This document shows, piece after piece, positions 45,152 to 55,161 of a DNA stretch of 64,000 nt. Positions within the stretch are counted from its first letter, which is position 1. Each line of letters begins with the position of its first letter. The translations under genes were made by a program, and so were the position numbers. Below the pieces are notes generated by a model. The model did no database searches, was not told where the DNA came from, and saw nothing but the letters and a program-made list of their open reading frames with translations. The stretch is from Gluconobacter sp. Dm-62 (GTDB taxonomy: Bacteria > Pseudomonadota > Alphaproteobacteria > Acetobacterales > Acetobacteraceae): positions 62,001 to 126,000 of the forward strand of contig NZ_JAERLY010000001.1 of assembly GCF_018256155.1 (NCBI RefSeq), read 5' to 3'.

Positions 45152-45583
45152 AAGCCATGCTTTCTTCTGCCACCAGAACCCGCCGCAAGCCCATAACAGC
45201 GCGGAGTTTACGTCTGGAACCGACTCTGAAAGTCCGTCAGAAGCATAGGGTATTTTTGGCACCCGGTGTCATAATATTCACTTCGACACATACTTGTCAG
45301 GAGAGACAATGTAACAGACTCCCGAACAACGCCATTAATATCCTGACTGCAAACCAACAAAGTCGAGCCTTGGAAATACTACAATCCGGACCGAAATGCT
45401 CCCGGATTAACGCGCAGATCTCCGGAAACCTGTGTTATTTTCATGACGGTAATTGCATTTATTTTAAGAAACACACGGTTTTGAGATAACGCAATCTTCC
45501 CTTTCACGGCTCCGTGCCCTAGGTTGCACGCAACAGCCACCTTTTGTGGCAAATGATTTCAACACTGCCGGGACAGTTCAAGC
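45152..45583. other. 432-base divergent intergenic region, ABC importer / aldehyde dehydrogenase
   Basis: No gene of its own. The part from about 45400 to 45500 is AT-rich (ATTTATTTTAAG) and probably holds promoters. A GCCAC-CTTTT-GTGGC hairpin lies at 45536-45550, 34 bases before the aldehyde dehydrogenase cytochrome start. I see neither a cobalamin riboswitch nor a good Fur box. Confidence 0.5.
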
Positions 45584-46918
45584 ATGCTCAAACGGATAGC
45601 TGCCGCCGTCATTGGCCTTGGCGCAGTGGGAGGCATCGGCTTTCTTGCCTATGCCTGGTACCCCGCCATCGCCCCGATCCAGCGGCCAGCCGCATCGTCA
45701 TTCTCCGCAGACGCCATCAGCCGTGGCGCCATTGTCGCGTCCGGTGGATACTGTGCGGAATGTCATACCCGCGTGGATGGCACCCCCGGCCCTGAACTGG
45801 CCGGTGACTTCAAGATGGCCACCCCCTTCGGCAACATCTATTCGTCCAACATCACGCCGGACGAAGAATGGGGAATCGGCAACTGGTCGCTGGCTGCGTT
45901 CAAGCGCGCCATGAACAAAGGTATCGCCCGCGACGGCTCCCAGCTCTACCCGGCCTTTCCGTTCGACCATTTCACAAAGGTCAGCGATCAGGACGTGTCG
46001 GACCTGTATGCGTATCTGATGACGCAGCCCGCCGTGCACATGAAGCCGCGCGACAACACGGTCCCCTTCCCGATCAACATCCGTCTGACCGGTCAGGGCT
46101 TCTGGAAACTGCTGTTCTTCACGCCGGGCCGTTACCAGAACGACCCCAAGCATGACGCACAGTGGAACCGCGGCGCGTACCTTGCCGAAGGCAACGAGCA
46201 TTGTGGCGCCTGCCATACGCCGCGTAACCTTCTCGGTGCCGAGAAGATGAGCAACATCTATGATGGTGCGGTCATCGACGGCTGGATCGCCCCGCCGCTG
46301 AACGACCACAATCCGACGCCGGTTGTGTGGACCGAAGACGAGCTGTTCCAGTACCTGCGCTTCGGCGTGGCCCCGCTGCACGGTTCGGCTGCTGGCCCGA
46401 TGTCGCCCGTCCCGCATCGCTTCCTGTCGAAGATCCCCGAAGCAGACGTGCATGCGATCGCACATTATTATGCGGACGTGGACAAGGCTGCCCAGCGCAG
46501 CAGTGGCGATCAGGCCGCGATTGCCCGCGCCATGCAGATGTCCGGCCGTGACCTGACGGGTCCGCAGCCGCTCGATGAAGATGCGCGCCTGTATCAGGGG
46601 GCCTGTGGCGCCTGCCATTACAACTCTGGTCCGAACCCCGTTCTGGGTCGCCCGGAGCTGGGTCTGAACAACGCGCTGTGGCTGGATGAGCCGAACAACC
46701 TCTATCAGGTCATGCTGCATGGCATCACCGCGGAGGAAGGTCAGGACCACATCTCGATGCCGAGCTTCTATTCCGGCCTGTCCGATCATGACATGGCCCG
46801 CATCGCCGCGTATCTGCGTCGCACACGCACCACGCTGCCCCCCTGGACGGATCTGGAAAAGAAGGCCGCGAGCGCGCGCGCCACGCTCGAAGCTCCGCCC
46901 ATCAACGCTTCGCACTGA
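45584..46918 (+). CDS. Membrane-bound aldehyde dehydrogenase, triheme cytochrome c subunit
   Basis: 444 residues: an N-terminal signal/anchor (IAAAVIGLGAVGGIGFLAY) and three c-haem motifs, CAECH, CGACH and CGACH, spread over the protein as in the AdhB/AldF-type cytochromes of acetic acid bacteria. It passes electrons from the dehydrogenase to membrane ubiquinone on the periplasmic face. It leads the operon, 25 bases before the iron-sulfur subunit. The same cytochrome type also serves alcohol dehydrogenase in this group; the following molybdopterin subunit decides the assignment. Confidence 0.92.
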   Translation: MLKRIAAAVIGLGAVGGIGFLAYAWYPAIAPIQRPAASSFSADAISRGAIVASGGYCAECHTRVDGTPGPELAGDFKMATPFGNIYSSNITPDEEWGIGNWSLAAFKRAMNKGIARDGSQLYPAFPFDHFTKVSDQDVSDLYAYLMTQPAVHMKPRDNTVPFPINIRLTGQGFWKLLFFTPGRYQNDPKHDAQWNRGAYLAEGNEHCGACHTPRNLLGAEKMSNIYDGAVIDGWIAPPLNDHNPTPVVWTEDELFQYLRFGVAPLHGSAAGPMSPVPHRFLSKIPEADVHAIAHYYADVDKAAQRSSGDQAAIARAMQMSGRDLTGPQPLDEDARLYQGACGACHYNSGPNPVLGRPELGLNNALWLDEPNNLYQVMLHGITAEEGQDHISMPSFYSGLSDHDMARIAAYLRRTRTTLPPWTDLEKKAASARATLEAPPINASH

Positions 46919-46943
46919 TCCGGGCAGGACTGGGAAACAGGAC

Positions 46944-47420
46944 ATGACCACGAAATTTGAACTCAACGGACAGCCCGTTACGGTCGACGCCCCGGCAGAC
47001 ACCCCCCTGCTCTGGGTCATCCGTGACGACCTGAACATGACCGGCACCAAGTTCGGCTGCGGCATCGGCGAGTGCGGTGCCTGCACCGTCCATGTCGGCG
47101 GCCGTGCCACACGTTCCTGCATCACGCCGCTTTCCGCTGTCGAAGGCGCTTCGGTCACGACGATCGAAGGTCTGGACCCGGCCGGAAACCACGTCGTGCA
47201 GGTTGCCTGGCGCGACCAGCAGGTGCCGCAGTGCGGCTACTGCCAGTCCGGCCAGATCATGCAGGCCGCAAGCCTCCTGAAAGACTATCCGAACCCGACG
47301 GACGATGAGATTGACGGCGTGATGGGTGGCAGTCTCTGCCGCTGCATGACCTATATCCGCATCCGCAAGGCCATCAAGGACGCTGCTTCCAAGCAGCAGG
47401 AAGGTGCCAACAATGGCTAA
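46944..47420 (+). CDS. Membrane-bound aldehyde dehydrogenase, [2Fe-2S] small subunit
   Basis: 158 residues with two [2Fe-2S] clusters. The N-terminal ferredoxin-type cluster has CGIGECGACTVH plus the following SCITP. The alpha-helical C-terminal cluster has QCGYCQSGQIM and LCRCMTY. It belongs to the small subunit of xanthine-oxidase-family hydroxylases (isoquinoline 1-oxidoreductase alpha-like). The ATG shown is preceded by a GGGAAACAGG stretch. It overlaps the large subunit start by 8 bases. Confidence 0.94.
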   Translation: MTTKFELNGQPVTVDAPADTPLLWVIRDDLNMTGTKFGCGIGECGACTVHVGGRATRSCITPLSAVEGASVTTIEGLDPAGNHVVQVAWRDQQVPQCGYCQSGQIMQAASLLKDYPNPTDDEIDGVMGGSLCRCMTYIRIRKAIKDAASKQQEGANNG

Positions 47421-49728
47421 AATCGAACAGATTGCGAAAAAGAGCGACGCCACGCGCCTCTCCCGCCGCAACTTCCTGATGACGGCGGCGGGCTCGGGCC
47501 TGATGTTCGGTTTCGCCCGCAAGGCCGGTGCCGCCACGACCCTGCCGTCCGCCATGCCGCCGGAAGCCGCGTTCGAGCCGAACATCTGGTGCGCCATCGC
47601 GCCTGACGGTTCGATCAACGTCAACATTGTCCGCGCCGAAATGGGCCAGCACGTCGGCACCGCCCTCGCCCGCATCATCGCGGACGAGATGGATGCCGAC
47701 TGGGACAAGATCAAGATCACGCAGGTCGACACCGCCCCGAAATGGGCTGGCAAGTATGTCACCGGTGGTTCCTGGTCCGTCTGGGATACCTGGGACACGT
47801 TCCGTCAGGCCGGTGCCGCAGCCCGCAGCGTGATGGTCGAGGAAGGTGCAAAGCTCCTCGGGACCACGCCGGAGCGTTGTACGGTCAGTGAAAGCGTCGT
47901 CTCGGCTGGCAGCAAGAGCATCTCGTTCGGCGATATCGTCACCCGCGCCAAGCCGACCCGGACCTTCACACCTGAAGAAATGGGCAAACTGCCGCTCAAG
48001 CCGGTCACGAACCGCCGCCTGATCAGCAAGCAGGTCCCGGCGTTCGACATTCCGGACAAGACGACCGGCAAGGCGATCTACGGCATCGATGTCAAGCTCG
48101 ACGGGATGCTTTATGGCCGCCCGAAAATGCCGCCGACCCGTTACGCCGCAAAAGTCATCTCCGTAGACGACAGCGCCGCGAAGAAAATCCCGGGCTATGA
48201 GCGTTATGTGGTTCTGGACGATCCCTCGGGCATCGTTCCGGGCTGGGTCGTGGCGCTCGCCAAGACCTATCCGGCCGCCATCCGTGCCGCCGACGCGCTG
48301 AAGGTCCAGTGGACTCCCGGCCCGACGATCAACGTCTCCGAAGCGGACATCATCGAGCATGGCCGCAAGCTGACCGTTGACCCGAAGAACGGCACCCGCG
48401 TCTTCAACGACAAGGGCGTGGACGAGGCTCTGACCATCCATCCCGGTCAGGTCTTTGAGCGCAGCTATACCTGTGCCTCCGTCGCGCATTACCAGCTTGA
48501 GCCGGTCAATGCCGTGGCCCGTCACATCGACGGCATGTGGGAAATCCACACCGGCAACCAGTGGCAGTCCCTCATTCTGCCACAGCTCGCCAAGGCCCTT
48601 CAGGTCCCTGAAGAGCAGGTCGTCATGCGCACCTATATGCTTGGTGGTGGTTTCGGACGTCGTCTGAACGGCGATTACTGCATCCCGGCAGCGCTCGCGT
48701 CCAAAGCCATCGGTGGCGCACCGGTCAAGCTGATCCTGACCCGCTCCGACGATATGGAGCTGGATTCCATCCGCTCGCCATCGCTCCAGACGATCAAGGT
48801 CGCGCTCGACAACGACCGCAAGAAGATCGTGGGCATGGACTATGTCGCGGTCGCGGGCTGGCCGACGCAGGTCATGGCGCCTGCCTTCCTCGCCACCGGC
48901 GAAGACGGCCGGAAGTACGATCCGTTCGCCATCGCTGGCGCGGATCACTGGTACGAGACCGGCCCGACCCGCGTCCGCGCCATCAGCAATGACCTCGCCA
49001 ACGCAACCTTCCGTCCCGGCTGGCTGCGCTCGGTCAGCGCAGGCTGGACCCCCTGGGCTCTGGAATGCTTCCTCGACGAGCTGGCTCATTCCACAAAGCA
49101 GGATCCGCTGGCGTTCCGTCTGTCCATGTTCACGGCTGAAGGCCGTAACGCGGGTCAGGCTCCGAACTCCGTGGGTGGCGCAAAGCGTCAGGCTGCCGTG
49201 CTCCAGCGTCTGGCCGACAAAATCGGTTACGCCAACAAGCAGCTCCCGGCCGATACGGGCATCGGCATCGCCACCAGCTTCGGTCAGGAGCGCGGCATGC
49301 CGACCTGGACAGCCGGTGCGGCGCAGGTCCATGTCGATCGCAAGACGGGCGTCATCACCTGCCAGAAGCTCTGGCTCGTGCTTGATGCCGGAACCATCGT
49401 CGATCCGGGCGGCGCGCTCGCCCAGACCGAAGGTGCGGCGCTCTGGGGCCTCAGCATGGCCATGTTCGAGGGCACCGAGATCGTCAACGGCACGATCAAG
49501 GACCGCAACCTCAACACCTACACCCCGCTGCGCATCCCCGATGTGCCGGACATCGACATCGAGTTCATCCAGAACACCGAAAAGCCCACGGGCCTTGGTG
49601 AACCGGGTGTCACGGTCGTCGCCCCCGCCATCGGCAACGCGCTGTTCAACGCCGTCGGTGTGCGCCTGCGTCACATGCCGATGCGTCCGGCAGACGTCCG
49701 CCGCGAACTGAAGCAGCACACAAGCTGA
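47413..49728 (+). CDS. Membrane-bound aldehyde dehydrogenase, molybdopterin large subunit
   Basis: 771 residues. A twin-arginine signal (LSRRNFLMTAAGSG) targets the folded molybdenum enzyme to the periplasm. Molybdopterin-binding blocks seen include LGGGFGRRLNGDY and the active-site Glu region GLGEPGVTVVAPAIGNALFNA near the C-terminus. It oxidises aldehydes to acids (e.g. acetaldehyde to acetate) with quinone reduction through the cytochrome subunit. Order cytochrome, Fe-S, Mo subunit matches the known acetic acid bacterial enzyme. A strong terminator follows the stop. Some homologues are annotated isoquinoline 1-oxidoreductase; context favours aldehyde dehydrogenase. Confidence 0.94.
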   Translation: MAKIEQIAKKSDATRLSRRNFLMTAAGSGLMFGFARKAGAATTLPSAMPPEAAFEPNIWCAIAPDGSINVNIVRAEMGQHVGTALARIIADEMDADWDKIKITQVDTAPKWAGKYVTGGSWSVWDTWDTFRQAGAAARSVMVEEGAKLLGTTPERCTVSESVVSAGSKSISFGDIVTRAKPTRTFTPEEMGKLPLKPVTNRRLISKQVPAFDIPDKTTGKAIYGIDVKLDGMLYGRPKMPPTRYAAKVISVDDSAAKKIPGYERYVVLDDPSGIVPGWVVALAKTYPAAIRAADALKVQWTPGPTINVSEADIIEHGRKLTVDPKNGTRVFNDKGVDEALTIHPGQVFERSYTCASVAHYQLEPVNAVARHIDGMWEIHTGNQWQSLILPQLAKALQVPEEQVVMRTYMLGGGFGRRLNGDYCIPAALASKAIGGAPVKLILTRSDDMELDSIRSPSLQTIKVALDNDRKKIVGMDYVAVAGWPTQVMAPAFLATGEDGRKYDPFAIAGADHWYETGPTRVRAISNDLANATFRPGWLRSVSAGWTPWALECFLDELAHSTKQDPLAFRLSMFTAEGRNAGQAPNSVGGAKRQAAVLQRLADKIGYANKQLPADTGIGIATSFGQERGMPTWTAGAAQVHVDRKTGVITCQKLWLVLDAGTIVDPGGALAQTEGAALWGLSMAMFEGTEIVNGTIKDRNLNTYTPLRIPDVPDIDIEFIQNTEKPTGLGEPGVTVVAPAIGNALFNAVGVRLRHMPMRPADVRRELKQHTS

Positions 49729-49750
49729 GATAGCCCGCGTGCCACGAAAC

Positions 49751-49786
49751 AAGGCCGTAGTTCCGCCTGGGACTGCGGCCTTTTTC
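49751..49786 (+). terminator. Rho-independent terminator of the aldehyde dehydrogenase operon
   Basis: AAGGCCGTAGT pairs with ACTGCGGCCTT around TCCGCCTGGG-type loop bases, followed by TTTTT. Strong classical form, 22 bases after the stop codon. Confidence 0.92.
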
Positions 49787-49922
49787 GTACGCGGCTCAAG
49801 GGCGGCAGGCTTTGTCTAACAGGATGGGTCTTGCCAAGCCCCCCAGAAGTCGTGAGAGACTATCCCGTTCAGGAACCAGCAGGAGCCGGAACGACGATGC
49901 CCCGCCGGGAAAAGGACGAACT

Positions 49923-50516
49923 GTGAGCTGGTTTTACGAAGACCATGGCACCCGCAAGGGACCCGTGTCTGCTGATGGGATGAAAGCCCTCGTTACGGAA
50001 GGCATTATCGGGCATGCCACTTTGTGCTGGACCGAGAGCTTCGGTGGCGAATGGCACCCGGCCGGAAGCTGCGTCTTCTGGCCACCCCAGCCCGAAGGCG
50101 TTCCCCCGGCGCTCCCCGCCAGCCTGATCTCAAACCGCTGGCTCTGGCTCAGTCTGGTTGGACCGTTCTTCGGCAGCACGGCCGTCAACATTCTTCTGAG
50201 CTTCGGCCTCGTGCCCGACATCGCAAGCAACATTGCCTCCATGGTCGTGAGCGTCGCCATCTTCTACGGCGCCCTCATCATGGACCGCCGCAGCCTGCTG
50301 GCCGCAGGCTTCCGCCCCGGCACGATCCTATGGATCCTCCTGCCGCCGCTTTATTTCTGGCGCCGCATCCAGATCGTGGGCCACGGCATGCTGCTTTTCT
50401 TCCTGTCGATTCTGGTGTTCCTCTGGGAGTTCGTCCCAACCGTCACGAATGGCTGGCACATCATACCCAGCGAAGGCCTCTCAAGCTACGTCTCCCGCCG
50501 TTACTACGAGCTGTAA
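49923..50516 (+). CDS. GYF_2 (DUF4339) domain membrane protein
   Basis: 197 residues from GTG, chosen because AGGA sits 7 bases upstream and the GYF_2 motif SWFYEDHGTRKGPVSADGMKALV begins at once. The short GYF_2 domain (about 2-55; WTESFGGEWHPA closes it) is followed by three to four TM helices (LWLSLVGPFFGS, IASMVVSVAIFYGALI, ILWILLPPLYFW, MLLFFLSILVFLW). GYF_2 domains bind short proline-containing peptides or organise membrane complexes; the role of such tandem TM proteins is unknown. Longer in-frame starts to 49812 are not supported. Confidence 0.75.
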   Translation: MSWFYEDHGTRKGPVSADGMKALVTEGIIGHATLCWTESFGGEWHPAGSCVFWPPQPEGVPPALPASLISNRWLWLSLVGPFFGSTAVNILLSFGLVPDIASNIASMVVSVAIFYGALIMDRRSLLAAGFRPGTILWILLPPLYFWRRIQIVGHGMLLFFLSILVFLWEFVPTVTNGWHIIPSEGLSSYVSRRYYEL

Positions 50517-50520
50517 GCGC

Positions 50521-51561
50521 TCAGCAGTACCGTCGATAAAACGCCTCGACCTTGCTCGCAGCCGCAGCAATCCGATAGCGCGACATGTTCCACTGGCACG
50601 GCGCAGCAGCTTCCAGCCGCTGTAGCCCCGACTTCAATGCTGCCAGACAGCCCGGCGCCACCAGACTTTCCGGTGCATCGGCCAGAATATCCGTCACTCC
50701 TCCGGCTGCCGTCGCACAAACCGGCAAACCGGCCTCCATGGCTTCCAGCAAAACCAGTCCAAACGGTTCATGACGGGAGGGCACGACAAACGCGTCGAAC
50801 GCTGCCAGAAGATCTGGCATATCCGTGCGATACCCGGTGAAGATGATGTCCGGCCGGCCCTGAGCCGCCTGCTCCAAAGCGACACGTTCCGGACCATCTC
50901 CCACCAGAACAAGACGCGTCCCGGGCCTGAGATGCGCCTGCTTCCAGGCCTGGATCAGAAGCTGAAAGTTCTTTTCCTCTACCATCCGTCCGGCAGCCCC
51001 GATCACCACTCCACCATCGGGAATTTGCCACTCCTGCCGCATCCGCTGCCTCAGTTCCGCACGATATTCGCATGTGGAACGGGGCGGTACGGTCCAGTTA
51101 GGAATCAGGGCCGAAGTTTCACGCTGTCTGTCCGGCAGAGTATCGCGTTGCCATGACGCGATACAGACCAGCCCGTCATGGGTGCCGTAACTCCGACCAC
51201 GATAGCAGGTGTGAAGCGTCGCAACGACCGGGATGGAGCCCGCCAGCCCGGCCAGACGCAGCCAGCTTGCCCGGGCGGATGCCCGACCAAGATGCGTATG
51301 GGCGATATCATGACGCCCGCTACGAAGCTCTGAAGCCAGTGCTGGAAGATATCCCGCAGCCCCGGCGCGCACGACTTTCACGTCAGGGCAGAGAAATCCG
51401 CTGATATCACCGCCTGTCAGCGGATCGACAGTGTTGCGATCCAGCAGAAGCGTGACATCATGGGTCTGCGCCTGAATGGCGGACAATTCCGCAAGATGAC
51501 GCTCCGTTCCCGCAAATTCCCGGGTCGAGAGGCAATGCAGAATTCTCAGTCGGGATGTCAC
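50521..51561 (-). CDS. GT4-family glycosyltransferase
   Basis: 346 residues from GTG. Rossmann-like N-domain (LRILHCLSTREFAGTERHLAEL, then HDIAHTHLG) and C-domain with GAAGRMVEEKNFQLLIQAW, LVLVGDGPER and the E-x7-E motif HEPFGLVLLEAMEAGLPV that binds the sugar nucleotide. It is a retaining transferase of the GT4/GT-B group, probably adding a sugar to a lipopolysaccharide, exopolysaccharide or lipid acceptor. It runs just after a small membrane protein gene on the same strand (39-base gap). Donor and acceptor cannot be read from sequence. Confidence 0.92.
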   Translation of the reverse strand: MTSRLRILHCLSTREFAGTERHLAELSAIQAQTHDVTLLLDRNTVDPLTGGDISGFLCPDVKVVRAGAAGYLPALASELRSGRHDIAHTHLGRASARASWLRLAGLAGSIPVVATLHTCYRGRSYGTHDGLVCIASWQRDTLPDRQRETSALIPNWTVPPRSTCEYRAELRQRMRQEWQIPDGGVVIGAAGRMVEEKNFQLLIQAWKQAHLRPGTRLVLVGDGPERVALEQAAQGRPDIIFTGYRTDMPDLLAAFDAFVVPSRHEPFGLVLLEAMEAGLPVCATAAGGVTDILADAPESLVAPGCLAALKSGLQRLEAAAPCQWNMSRYRIAAAASKVEAFYRRYC

Positions 51562-51600
51562 GCGCGTTTTCCTTGATGGGCGTGGCGAGGGAACTGAACG

Positions 51601-52140
51601 TCAGGAGTTGAGCCGACCTCCAGCGCCACCCCATACGCCCTCGATGACCGGGCCGCTTCGGTTAGACATACGCTGATAGGGGGGCCGTGGCTGGCAGGCC
51701 ACGAGATAAAGGCCGACAGTAAACAGAAGCTGGGAAATCGTGGTCAGCTGGGTCACAAGCCAGATGAAGCCCGGCGCTCCAATCCCGCGAAAAAGCTGAT
51801 AGGCCAGAAATGCCAGCGAGAGCAGCCGCATGGCCCGCAACAGCGGTCGCAGCGGGTTGAGCATCCCTGGTCGCACCATTGGCGCCGAACGCTTCATGCC
51901 CAGGAAGAACGCCAGACTGATGCACCAGATCAGCGCACTGTCGATCATATTGCCCAGACTGGCCCCAAACAGCAGCATCGGCAGCACAAGGGACAGCCCG
52001 TCCAGCATGAGAGCACCAAGCTGACAGCTCAGACCAAGGTGCAGCGCCGTCAGGCGTGCAGGAAGACGGTTCGCCACAGGCTGGAACAACCGGTCCAGCA
52101 GCCAGTCATCCACACGTGCAATGCGTTCAGGTAAAGTCAT
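51601..52140 (-). CDS. Uncharacterised integral membrane protein
   Basis: 179 residues from ATG 52140 (reading MTLPERIARVDDWLL); the frame continues 12 codons upstream. Three or four TM helices (LMLDGLSLVLPMLLFG, SALIWCISLAFFLG, LLSLAFLAYQLF, LTTISQLLFTVGLYLVACQ). The first cytoplasmic helix and the SNRSGPVIEG tail are hydrophilic. No recognised domain. Likely co-transcribed with the downstream glycosyltransferase. Ribosome-binding site weak. Confidence 0.65.
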   Translation of the reverse strand: MTLPERIARVDDWLLDRLFQPVANRLPARLTALHLGLSCQLGALMLDGLSLVLPMLLFGASLGNMIDSALIWCISLAFFLGMKRSAPMVRPGMLNPLRPLLRAMRLLSLAFLAYQLFRGIGAPGFIWLVTQLTTISQLLFTVGLYLVACQPRPPYQRMSNRSGPVIEGVWGGAGGRLNS

Positions 52141-52306
52141 CACACACACTTTACCCGTCCTCACGCCCCCCTGCACATAATTTTTTCTTCATCCAACAGA
52201 CCCGATACAGCCGGGCTTACGCACGATACACATGCTGGACAGAGACTGGCGCAACCGGTTTACTCTTTTGTGAAAACGCGTTTTTCCTCAGGAAAGTTCA
52301 GAACTC

Positions 52307-55009
52307 ATGTCCGCACTCTCCCGTCTGTCCCGCCTGTCCCTGCTGGCAGCCACCATGCTGGCGCCTCCAGTGCTGGCGGGAGCCCATGCCGCGCCGGCTG
52401 TTGCCCCCACGACAAACGCAGCAGCTCCGGCAACGGTGACACGGGCGACGCTGTCCAACGGCCTGCGGGTGATTGTCGTACGCGACACACTCGCCCCGGT
52501 CGTGCAGACCATGCTGAACTACGAGACCGGGTCGGTGAACGCTCCCAAGGGCTTCCCCGGCACGGCCCATGCGCTTGAGCACATGATGTTCAACGGCTCG
52601 CAGACCCTGTCGCGCGACCAGCTCTCCACCATCAGCGCGCAGCTCGGCAACAACGACAACGCGGACACCACATCCGACGTCACACAATATTACTTCAAGG
52701 CCCCCACCAGCGATCTGGACGTCCTGCTGCGCATTGAGGCGGGGCGCATGCGCGGACTGAACATTACCGAAGCCGAATGGGCCCATGAGAAGGGCGCGAT
52801 CGAACAGGAAGTCTCCCGCGACCTCTCCAGCCCGATCTACCGCTATCTCTCACAGATCCGCGCGGCCCTCTATGCCGGCACGCCTTACGAGCAGGACGCA
52901 CTCGGTACGCGCCCATCCTTTGACGCCACGACTGCACCGCTGCTGAAGAAATTTTATGATTCCTGGTACGCGCCCAACAACGCCGTGCTGGTCATCACCG
53001 GTGACGTGGACCCGCAGGACACGCTGAAGAAAGTCGAAGCTGCATTCGGCAGCATCCCGGCCTCGACTCTCCCGGCACGCGGCACCGTTTCTCCGACACC
53101 CGCCAAAGCCCAGAGCATCGCCCTCGATACCGATCTGCCGATCGGGCTGGTCACGATGGCCTGGCGCATGCCGGGACAGCGCGACCCCGACTATGCCGCA
53201 ACCACCCTGCTCGCCGATGCCATCAGCAGCCAGCGCGCCGCCCTGTTCGACCTCGTACCTTCCGGCAAGGCACTGGATACGGGCTTCATGTATGACCCTG
53301 ACGCGCAGGCGGGGCTGGGCGTCGTCTATGCCGGCTTCCCCAAGGGCGCGAACCCGGATGGATTACGGGCCAATGTTGCCGCCATCATGGAGAGTTTCCG
53401 TACACACGGCATTCCGGCCGAGCTGATCGAAGCCGCACGCCGCAAGGAAATCGCCTCGCTGGAATTCAACGCCAACAGCATTTCGGGCCTTGCGGAAAGC
53501 TGGTCGCAGGCCGTTGCCATCCAGCACCTGAACGACCCGCAGGACATGCTGGCTGCCTTCCGCAGTGTGACCAAGGAACAGGTTGACGCACTGGCGAAAA
53601 AGCTGCTCGACCCCGCTCATGCCATCAGCGCAACCCTGACGCCGAGCCCCTCGGGCAAGCCGGTGGGCCAGAAAGGCTTTGGTGGCGCGGAATCGTTCAA
53701 CACGCCTCCATCTGGCAAAGTCGCGCTGCCTGACTGGGCGCAACAGGCGCTCGCCCGCCTGACGATCCCGGCCGCAGCCCCCCTGCCAGCCGCCTATACG
53801 CTGTCAAATGGCCTGCATCTTCTTGTCCAACCTGAACATGTCAGCCACACAATCGAACTGATCGGGTCCATCCGCCAGAACGCGGACCTTGAACAACCTG
53901 CGGGACAGGAAGGCGTGGCGGACGTCACCGAACAGATGTTCCTCTATGGCAGCAAGACGCATGACCGTCTGGCCCTCGCCCGCGCGCTCGATGACCTTTC
54001 TGCCGATGAGGAGGCCGGGCCGTCCTTCTCGCTCAGCACCCTGACGCCAAACTTCGAAAAGGGCCTTGCCCTGCTGGCCGATCACGAGCTGAACCCTGCT
54101 TTTCCGGAAAAGGCGTTCCGCGTGACCCAGATGCAGGCCTCCCAGGCACAGGCTGGCGAGCTTCAGTCTCCGGGATACCGCTTCAGCCGCGCCGCCCGCA
54201 AGGCGCTGGTCCCGCCGCACGATCCCACCCTGCGTGAAGCCACCCCCGCCACGATCGGCAAGCTCACGCTTGCGGACGTGCAGGCCTATTACGCCCATGC
54301 CTATCGCCCGGACCTGACGACCATCGTCATAGTCGGCGACATCAGCCCCGAAGCCGCGAAAGCGGACGTGGAAAAGGCGTTCGGTATCTGGAAGGCCGTG
54401 GGTCCCAAGCCTGTCGTCGATCTGCCCGCAATTCCGCTCAGCCGCGCTTCGCAGGCCGTGGTGGAAGATCCGGGCCGGTCGCAGGATGAGGTCAAGCTGG
54501 TCGAGACTATTGGCATGAAAGTCACCGACCCTGACCGCCATGCCCTTGCCGTCGGCAACACGATCCTCGGGGATGGCTTCTCCTCACGCCTGATGCAGGA
54601 CCTGCGTGTGAAGACAGGTTATGTCTATGGCGCCGGAAGCGGTTTTAACTATTCCCGCACCCGCAGCGGCTTCGGCATCACCTTCGGCGCTGATCCGGAC
54701 AAAGTCGGGAAGGCCCGCGCGCTCGCCGTTAAGGATGTCGAGGCGATGCGCACTACTCCGGTCTCGCAGGAGAGCCTTGATCTCGCCAAGGCGTCGTTGC
54801 TCCGCAGCCAGCCCATGTCCCGCGCCAGCTTCAGTGCGCTGGCCGGCAGCTACCTGTCCCTGATCGCACTGGACCTGCCTCTCGACAGCCCGGCGAAGGC
54901 TGCTCAGGCCATCTACGACATGACTCCGCAGCAGGTGCAGGTCGCCTTCCGCAAGTGGGTCCGACCGACCGACCTGTCCCAGATCGTCATGGGTCCGCAA
55001 CCGAACTGA
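52307..55009 (+). CDS. M16-family zinc metallopeptidase, two-domain, exported
   Basis: 900 residues with a signal peptide ([16 protein letters not shown]). The inverted zinc motif HALEH (His88, Glu91, His92) with the distal Glu in [10 protein letters not shown] marks the active N-terminal pitrilysin domain. A second, inactive M16 half follows from about residue 490 ([20 protein letters not shown]) with ALANKT-type and SSRLMQDLR motifs. Periplasmic processing-peptidase-like proteins of this kind degrade short peptides or quality-control fragments. It stands alone between a membrane-protein gene and two back-to-back terminators. Confidence 0.93.
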   Translation: MSALSRLSRLSLLAATMLAPPVLAGAHAAPAVAPTTNAAAPATVTRATLSNGLRVIVVRDTLAPVVQTMLNYETGSVNAPKGFPGTAHALEHMMFNGSQTLSRDQLSTISAQLGNNDNADTTSDVTQYYFKAPTSDLDVLLRIEAGRMRGLNITEAEWAHEKGAIEQEVSRDLSSPIYRYLSQIRAALYAGTPYEQDALGTRPSFDATTAPLLKKFYDSWYAPNNAVLVITGDVDPQDTLKKVEAAFGSIPASTLPARGTVSPTPAKAQSIALDTDLPIGLVTMAWRMPGQRDPDYAATTLLADAISSQRAALFDLVPSGKALDTGFMYDPDAQAGLGVVYAGFPKGANPDGLRANVAAIMESFRTHGIPAELIEAARRKEIASLEFNANSISGLAESWSQAVAIQHLNDPQDMLAAFRSVTKEQVDALAKKLLDPAHAISATLTPSPSGKPVGQKGFGGAESFNTPPSGKVALPDWAQQALARLTIPAAAPLPAAYTLSNGLHLLVQPEHVSHTIELIGSIRQNADLEQPAGQEGVADVTEQMFLYGSKTHDRLALARALDDLSADEEAGPSFSLSTLTPNFEKGLALLADHELNPAFPEKAFRVTQMQASQAQAGELQSPGYRFSRAARKALVPPHDPTLREATPATIGKLTLADVQAYYAHAYRPDLTTIVIVGDISPEAAKADVEKAFGIWKAVGPKPVVDLPAIPLSRASQAVVEDPGRSQDEVKLVETIGMKVTDPDRHALAVGNTILGDGFSSRLMQDLRVKTGYVYGAGSGFNYSRTRSGFGITFGADPDKVGKARALAVKDVEAMRTTPVSQESLDLAKASLLRSQPMSRASFSALAGSYLSLIALDLPLDSPAKAAQAIYDMTPQQVQVAFRKWVRPTDLSQIVMGPQPN

Positions 55010-55037
55010 CCAGTCCCTTCCCGGGAACCAAAAAAAA

Positions 55038-55065
55038 GGCCGCGGACTGCTCCGTGGCCTTTTTT
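55038..55065. terminator. Rho-independent terminator of the M16 peptidase gene
   Basis: GGCCGCGGA, loop CTGC, TCCGTGGCC followed by TTTTTTT and preceded by a run of A. Strong on the plus strand and usable on the minus strand. Confidence 0.9.
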
Positions 55066-55091
55066 CATGCCTGACTGCTGAATCCAGACAG

Positions 55092-55122
55092 AAAAAAAGC
55101 CGGAGACATGCTCCGGCTTTTT
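55092..55122. terminator. Second bidirectional terminator, facing the glycosyltransferase gene
   Basis: AAAAAAAGCCGGAG, loop ACATG, CTCCGGCTTTTT: a symmetric hairpin with A and T runs, so it works on both strands. It terminates the minus-strand glycosyltransferase transcript as well as any read-through from the peptidase. Confidence 0.9.
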
Positions 55123-55161
55123 CAGGTTCAGGCAGGGAAGAGCATCAGGTCCGACCGTACC

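Noticed and set aside
47374-49752. 792-codon open frame on the minus strand opposite the aldehyde dehydrogenase large subunit
   Set aside because: It is the antisense shadow of a clearly coding, family-matching gene in GC-rich DNA; its translation has no domain and the codon pattern belongs to the plus strand.
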